Made by a program: the position numbers and the translations under genes. Source: Ailanthus altissimus (taxonomy: Eukaryota; Streptophyta; Magnoliopsida; Sapindales; Simaroubaceae). Taken from it: a DNA stretch of 64,000 nucleotides. The stretch lies in assembly GCA_946807835.1 (NCBI GenBank), contig OX327683.1:2485001-2549000 (forward strand), given 5' to 3'. This document shows positions 58,585 to 64,000 of this stretch, piece by piece; the stretch's first letter is position 1; every line of letters starts with the position of its first letter. The notes below the pieces were generated by a model, which was not told the DNA's origin, searched no databases, and worked only from the letters and a program-made list of their open reading frames with translations.

Positions 58585-59357
58585 ATGAAGATAGTGACAG
58601 TGTCTAGTGCAAAAATAGATGTGGAAAAATTTGATGGCCAGAATAATTTCGGCTTATGGCAGAGTGAGGTGTTGGATGGATTGTGTCAGCAAGACTTAGA
58701 TATAGTTCTGGAAGAAACAAAATTAGAAGATATCAAGGAGACAGATTGGAACAGGCTTAATATAAAAAGCTTGTGGGTTAATTCATTCTTGTCTGTGTAG
58801 AGAGTAGAAGTATCCGTTTATCAGAGAAAAGTCTGCCAATGCATTGTGGAAGGCCCTAGAGAACAAATATATGAAGAAAAGCAATGAGAACCAGCTGTAT
58901 CTATTAAAGAGATTGTTTCGTCTTCAGTTGAGACAAGGTACGAGTATCAGTTCTTATATTGATGAATTTAATAAGTTAATTACTGATTTATTAAATTTAG
59001 AGGAAATCTTCAAAGATGAAATAAAGGCTATACTGTTGATTGGTTCTCTTTCGGATGAATTAGATCATTTATGTATTACTCTCATTCATGGAAATGATAA
59101 ATTGTCATTTGAAGAAGTTTGTTCTTCTTTTACAAACTATGAAATCCGTAGAAAGGATCAGAGAGAATATAGAGATGAGTCAGTAGAAGCATTGACAGTG
59201 AGAGGGCGTAGCCAGAGTAGAAAACCAGGAAAAAGGAGAAAATCTAAGTCAAGGGGTAGAGTAGGAAAAGATGAGGGTGCCTTTTGTCGGGAAAAAGGGC
59301 ATTGGAAGAAAGATTGTCCAAAGTTGAAAAAGAAAGAAAAAGTATGTCTATTTCTGA
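58585..59357 (+). pseudogene. Copia gag, degenerate
   Basis: It opens MKIVTVSSAKIDVEKFDGQN then NFGLWQSEVLDGL, typical of copia gag. A TAG at 58798-58800 ends the first part, and a shifted frame continues from 58844 (LWKALENKYMKKS, FKDEIKAILLIGSL). Its knuckle reads GAFCREKGHWKKDC, so the first zinc-binding Cys is replaced by Gly. A further shift just before 59357 precedes the solo LTR. Confidence 0.85.
59353..59357. repeat. Target-site duplication TCTGA, left copy
   Basis: It is identical to 61456-61460. The two copies bracket the solo LTR exactly. Confidence 0.9.
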
Positions 59358-61455
59358 TGTAATATGTCGTTAAAAAAAAATAATAATAAAAGTGGCCTTA
59401 AGCCCATTTCCCACCCAAAAGCCTACCAAACTCTTTTTCCTTTTTTATTAGCCACTAAGGGAATTAAAACACCAATTTCCTTCTTCCTTACATGTTCTTG
59501 CCAAGAGAAAAAAATGGTAAGTTCTCTTGGCTTTTCTTTTTAATTTCTTTTCTTTATTTGTTAACTCATAAATGCTTCAAAGTGATTAGGTTATGGGTAA
59601 TGGATTTTAATATGGATTTAAACCTTTTAACATTAGGAGTTTCCTAATTAGAGAGGGATTTAGACAATTAAGGTTTTAGATAGAGAAAACTAGTGTGAGA
59701 GAAGAGTATCCAATGTTTTGAGAGCATGATTATCACTCTAATTTGAAGTTTTTATTGTTAATTTTATGTTGGAGTGTATAATTTCATGAAATTAAGGGAT
59801 TTAAGTTTTAGGAAAAACCCTAACCCTTGATTTTGGGGGTAATTTTAAAATTCATTAAATTAGTGGCTTAAATTATTATTTTCTTCATTTTAGGACACGT
59901 AGAAAATTTACGGAATGAGTTGGACCCCATACCAGAAAGTTCGCATCGATCCAACGAGTTGGTAAGTGTATTAACTCGTTATGTTCTAATTTTGTATAAT
60001 AGATTTTGTTTAGAATCGTCAATGTAGGTATAAATTTTCTTATTAATGAATAATAGTACACTTTATCTCAATTAGGAGGATTCCCGAGCGTGACCTATCC
60101 TGACAACGCGTTCCGATAAACATCTTCACTTTTTGTGGGTGGGATTTATAGTATATATGTATATATATAGTTTATTTCTCATATTAAAGACTTCATTTAT
60201 TACGCATCATTTATAAAGTCTATGAAACATAATGAGTATTTAATTTTTTGTTAAATTATTTATTTTATTTTATTAATTTAAATTCTTAGACATATTTAAA
60301 TTAAATATATATTTTACGTAATGAAAAACGCATTTATATTATAGATTGTTTATATTAATAGAAATATGTTTAAATGATTTATTTGTTTAAGTGTAAAGCT
60401 TGAGATGAGATTTAATGAGTTTATAATTGTTAAAATAGAAATAGTTTTCAAACCAGTAGGCGGTACCCTCCTTCATTTGCTAGAGATATGAGATTCAGGC
60501 CTTTGGGGCCCGTCTATACATACACATAGGCTTTGGGCTGTGTGTATGGGCGCTTTGCTCTTTGGGAGCCAGTTTGCTCTGTGTATGCGTAAGACGAGGA
60601 TTTGAAATGATATGTAGATAAGTACGTCCAATGCTCTGCCCGAGGGATATTCTTGGTACGACGAGATTTTCCCCTGGGTACTAGTTTAGTGTAATGTTTT
60701 AAAGACTTAATCATTATAATATTACATTATATCTTGTAGAACTTCAATTTGTAGCATGATTAAAATGATATTTGATGATTCTTATGATACTTTTAAGCTA
60801 TTTACGTTATTTATGTTAAATTAATGTTTATGATTTTAAATGTTTATTATTATCATTGTTATTATCATCATTTTTATTTTTGTCTCATTTTATTTTAAAA
60901 TTTGTTCACTCACTGAGTTTTGTGAAAACTCACCCCCCATTCTCTTTTTCCTATCTCAGGAGACAATAGGCGTCCTCAGCTCAGTGACTAGTTAGGGTGG
61001 GTCACGTGGTGGAGCCTTTTTTTTTTTTAGCCATATAGGATATAAGGATTCTTTTTGTTTGGGACTATAGGAAATTAGCATGTTTATCTTGTAGATTATG
61101 AATTGTATTATGATATTGATAACTTTTTTTTGGGCTTTTGATGCCATAAGTTTGATAACTCTATTTTAGATATTAAGGATATGTTGACGTATGAATTATA
61201 TGTGTATCAATTTTTATGAATGTTGATGAGGTGAGTTGTGGATGAGATATGAGAAGTTTGGAAGTTTGGTTGATAGTATTATGTTTATAGAAGTGTTATT
61301 CTTTAAGTTGCAGGGTTGGGAATGTCTATAAAATAGGAGAAACTCTGTCGAAATTTTGGTAGAATTCCTAGTGTAGTGGGCATTTGAACTGTCCATAAGA
61401 TAACAGTTAAGATTCATTCTAAGGTTTATAGAAAACTGCGGGGCGGGTCGTTTCA
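59358..61455 (+). mobile_element. Solo gypsy LTR (2,098 bp) in copia
   Basis: It starts TGTAATATG and ends GGGTCGTTTCA, flanked by TCTGA on both sides. It is colinear with the complement of 36842-39065. No internal gypsy sequence is present, so it arose by recombination between two LTRs after insertion. Confidence 0.92.
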
Positions 61456-61460
61456 TCTGA

Positions 61461-64000
61461 TGTATGTTTTATTGAGAGTGTAAGCAATGATAGTTTGTTA
61501 GATTTTTGTTTAAGTGGTTATTCATCCACGTCTCATTCTGATGAATGGATTATGGATTCGGGTTGTACTTATCATATGTGTCCATATCGGGAATGGTTCT
61601 TTAACTTTGAAGAGCTTAATGGTGGAGTTGTGTATATGAGCAATAATGATAGTTGTCATACTGCTGGGATAGGTTCAATTCGGTTGAAAAATGATGGTGG
61701 ATCAACTAGAGTTCTGACAGAAGTTCGGTATATACAGAAATTGAGGAAGAATCTCATCTCTTTAGGAGCCTTAGAATCTAAAGGCTGTACTGTATCTATA
61801 CGAGATGGAATTCTGAAGGTCACTTCAAGCGCTCTTGTGACATTGAAAGGCACTAGGAGGAACAACTTTTATAACTACAATGGTAGTACAGTGATTGGAT
61901 CAGCGGCTATAGTTTCTGATAATGATGCAAATTCAGAGATCACTAGATTATGGCATATACGGTTGGGGCATGTAGGTGAAAAACCCTTATTCAATTTAGT
62001 GGGAAAAAGGCTTATTGAAATATGCGAAGACTTACAAGCTAGATTTTTGTGAGCATTGTGTTCTGGGAAAGCAGAAGAGAGTGAAGTTTGGCACCGCGAT
62101 TCATAAAACCGAGGGTATTCTTGATTATGTTCACTCAGATGTATGAAGACCTTCTCAGACTACATCTATGGGAGGTTTGCGCTACTATGTTATTTTTGTT
62201 GATGACTTTTCCATAAGAACTTGGGTGTACGTTTTGAAATCCAAAGATGATGTACTTAGTGCTTTCCTTAAATGAAAAAAGATGGTTGAGACACAAATAG
62301 GCAGGAAAATCAGGCATCTTAGAACAAACAATGGTGGTGAGAATTGCAGTGATCGGTTCTTGAAATTGTATCAAGATGAGGGTATTGTATGTCATTTTAC
62401 TGTGAGAGGTACACCGCAGCAGATTGGGGTGGCAGAATGCATGAGCTAGACATTGCTGGAGAAAGTTTGGTGTATGTTGTCTAATGCGAGATTGGGTAAA
62501 GAGTTTTGGGTTGAGGTTGTGATTTATGTATGTCATCTCATTAATCATCTACTGTCAGCTGCTATTAGTGATAGAACTCCATTAGAGGTTTGGTCTGGAA
62601 AACCTATTTCTGATTATGATTCTTTACATGTATTTGGTTCCATTGCATATTATCACGTGAAAGAATCGAAGCTAGATTCCAGAGCCAAGAAAGCAATTTC
62701 TTAGGATTTTCTTCAGGATTAAAAGGATATCGTCTTTAGTGTCCGAGTTCGAGGAAGATTATATTGAGTAGATATGTAACATTTGATGAGTTTTTTATGT
62801 TGAAGAAATCAGAAAACTAGACAACAGTGAATAGTACTCCGCAACAGGTGGAGTGTACTCAGCAGCAGGTGGAGTTGGAAATAACTATATTGAACCTGGT
62901 TAAAATCTATAGAGACAGATAATGGTACTCCTATGACAGATATGGTTTTAGGAGATGATGGAGAAGGTTCTACTCATGAACCTCAATAGCAACAAGAAAT
63001 TATTGCAGCAAATAAGCCAAGACGTAAGATTCGGAGACTTGCTTGATTTGTTGATATGGTGGCCTGTGCACTTCCAGTTGTAGATGATGATGTTCCTTCC
63101 ACTTATAAAGAGGCAGTCAGCTATTCTAAAGATGATCAGTGGAAGACAGCTATGAAGGAAGAGATGCAGTCTCTTTAGAAGAATGAAACTTGGGAGCTAG
63201 CTCAACTATCAAAGGGTAAGAAGGCAATTGGGTGCAAATGGGTATATGCAAAGAAAGATGGATTTCCTGATAAGAAAGATGTTCACTACAAGGCAAGGTT
63301 GGTGGCTAAAGGCTATGCACAGAAGGAAGGAATTGACTACAATGAGGTATTTTCTCCTGTTGTGAAACATTCTTCTATTAGAATTTTATTAGCTTTAGTA
63401 GCTCAGTTAAATATGGAACTAGTTCAACTCGATGTAAAATCTACATTTTTACATGGTGACTTGGAAGAGGAAATCTATATGACTCAGCCAAAGGGATTCA
63501 AAGTTGCTGATGAGGAAAAATTGGTTTGCAAACTGAAAAGATCGCTTTATGGTTTGAAATAATCACCGAGGCAGTGGTATAAGCGATTTGATCTGTTTAT
63601 TATGGGTCAGAGGTGCACAAGAAGCATATTTGAGCATTGTGTGTATTTTCAAAGGCTACATGATGGTTCTTTCATTTATCTACTCTTGTGTGTCGATGAC
63701 ATGTTGATAGCTTCAACGAATGTCAAAGAAATTGAAAAATTAAAGACTCAGTTGAATAGAGAGTTTAAGATGAAAGATTTAGGTGAAGCTAGAAAGATAC
63801 TAGGCATGGAGATTAGTAGGGACAGAAAATGAGAAAAAATTTGTTTGACTCAGAAGTAATATTTGAAGAAGGTATTACAACATTTTGGCATTTTAGAGGA
63901 ATCAAAAACCTGTAAGTACTCTACTTGCTGCTCATATGAAGATCAGTGCATCTTTATCTCCTAGTTCAGATGAAGAACGAGAGTATATGTCTCGAGTTCT
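61461..64000 (+). pseudogene. Copia protease, integrase and reverse transcriptase, degenerate
   Basis: Protease keeps WIMDSGCTYHMCP. The integrase zinc region (LWHIRLGHVGEKPL ... FCEHCVLGKQKR) needs a frameshift near 62010. The core has HSDV then TGA, and the catalytic RTDNG reads RTNNGGE (about 62325). Reverse transcriptase (from 63060) shows KWVYAKKDG, ARLVAKGYAQKEG, LDVKSTFLHGDLEEEIYM and LLLCVDDMLIAS, with Cys in place of the usual Tyr of YVDD. Stops occur at 62145, 62273, 62446, 63178, 63560 and 63829, among others. The RNase H part is cut by the window edge. Confidence 0.85.

Larger units (their letters stand above)
57843..64000 (+). mobile_element. Ty1/copia element, open at right edge, split by a gypsy solo LTR
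   Basis: A 5' LTR, primer site, gag, protease, integrase and reverse transcriptase follow in copia order, running off the window in the RNase H region. Every gene part carries stops. A 2,098-bp solo LTR separates gag from protease. The family differs from the copia elements at 0 and 21 kb. Confidence 0.88.

Noticed and set aside
60514..60714. 66-codon minus-strand ORF with a basic N-terminus
   Set aside because: Lies fully inside the solo gypsy LTR, where no gene is expected.
1..64000. tRNA, rRNA or other structured RNA genes
   Set aside because: The only tRNA-like strings found are 11-18 base primer sites next to LTRs. No cloverleaf or rRNA block was recognised by eye. A tRNAscan or Infernal run would be decisive.

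Overview
This is AT-rich nuclear DNA from a flowering plant, most likely a eudicot. The main evidence is one intact, intron-containing DC1-domain gene (a plant-restricted zinc-module family) set among nested Ty1/copia, Ty3/gypsy, LINE, hAT-like and small non-autonomous elements with tRNA-Met-type primer sites. I see no bacterial, organellar or viral gene set, and the species cannot be named from the sequence alone.

Layout. 1-11.35 kb is a nest of elements. The outermost is a decayed gypsy-like element, recognised by two copies of an LTR tail (4682-5055 and 10964-11350). A plus-strand copia 3' end (3970-4679) sits in its 5' LTR. That copia is interrupted by a younger minus-strand copia whose gag frame is still open (1-411) and whose 5' LTR has been amplified to five tandem units (444-3965), each with its own TATA box. 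Small LTR elements and a minisatellite lie inside (5.5-9.0 kb). A 5'-truncated LINE with a near-perfect 22-bp target duplication follows at 13.2-14.6 kb.

16438-20259 is the only convincing host gene: a 1,232-residue protein of two exons. Exon 1 encodes about 16 DC1 modules in ~226-residue quartets. Exon 2 encodes an alpha-helical domain resembling the PEARLI-4/phospholipase-like family. It reads on the plus strand with a 123-bp phase-0 intron.

21.2-26.3 kb is a full-length but dead minus-strand copia related to the one at the left edge. 26.5-27.4 kb is a fold-back element and 29.1-30.8 kb a hAT-like element. 30.9-31.8 kb is a solo LTR, 32.9-34.6 kb a copia gag/protease remnant, and 34.6-39.1 kb a deleted gypsy element.

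39.3-49.4 kb holds a minus-strand pseudogene of the DC1 gene cut into three pieces. One break is a hAT-like element, which itself carries a solo LTR with a perfect ATCAT duplication. The other break is a gypsy element with two LTRs. The pseudogene lost its start codon and has a stop at codon 9.

50.6-64 kb holds a copia pol remnant with its 3' LTR, an LTR-like region with 107-bp repeats, a LINE fragment, and a copia running off the right edge that a 2,098-bp solo gypsy LTR (duplication TCTGA) has split inside gag.

Overall: one live gene, one shattered paralogue, and at least a dozen transposable elements in nested order. Exact element ends and family names would need alignment against repeat libraries.
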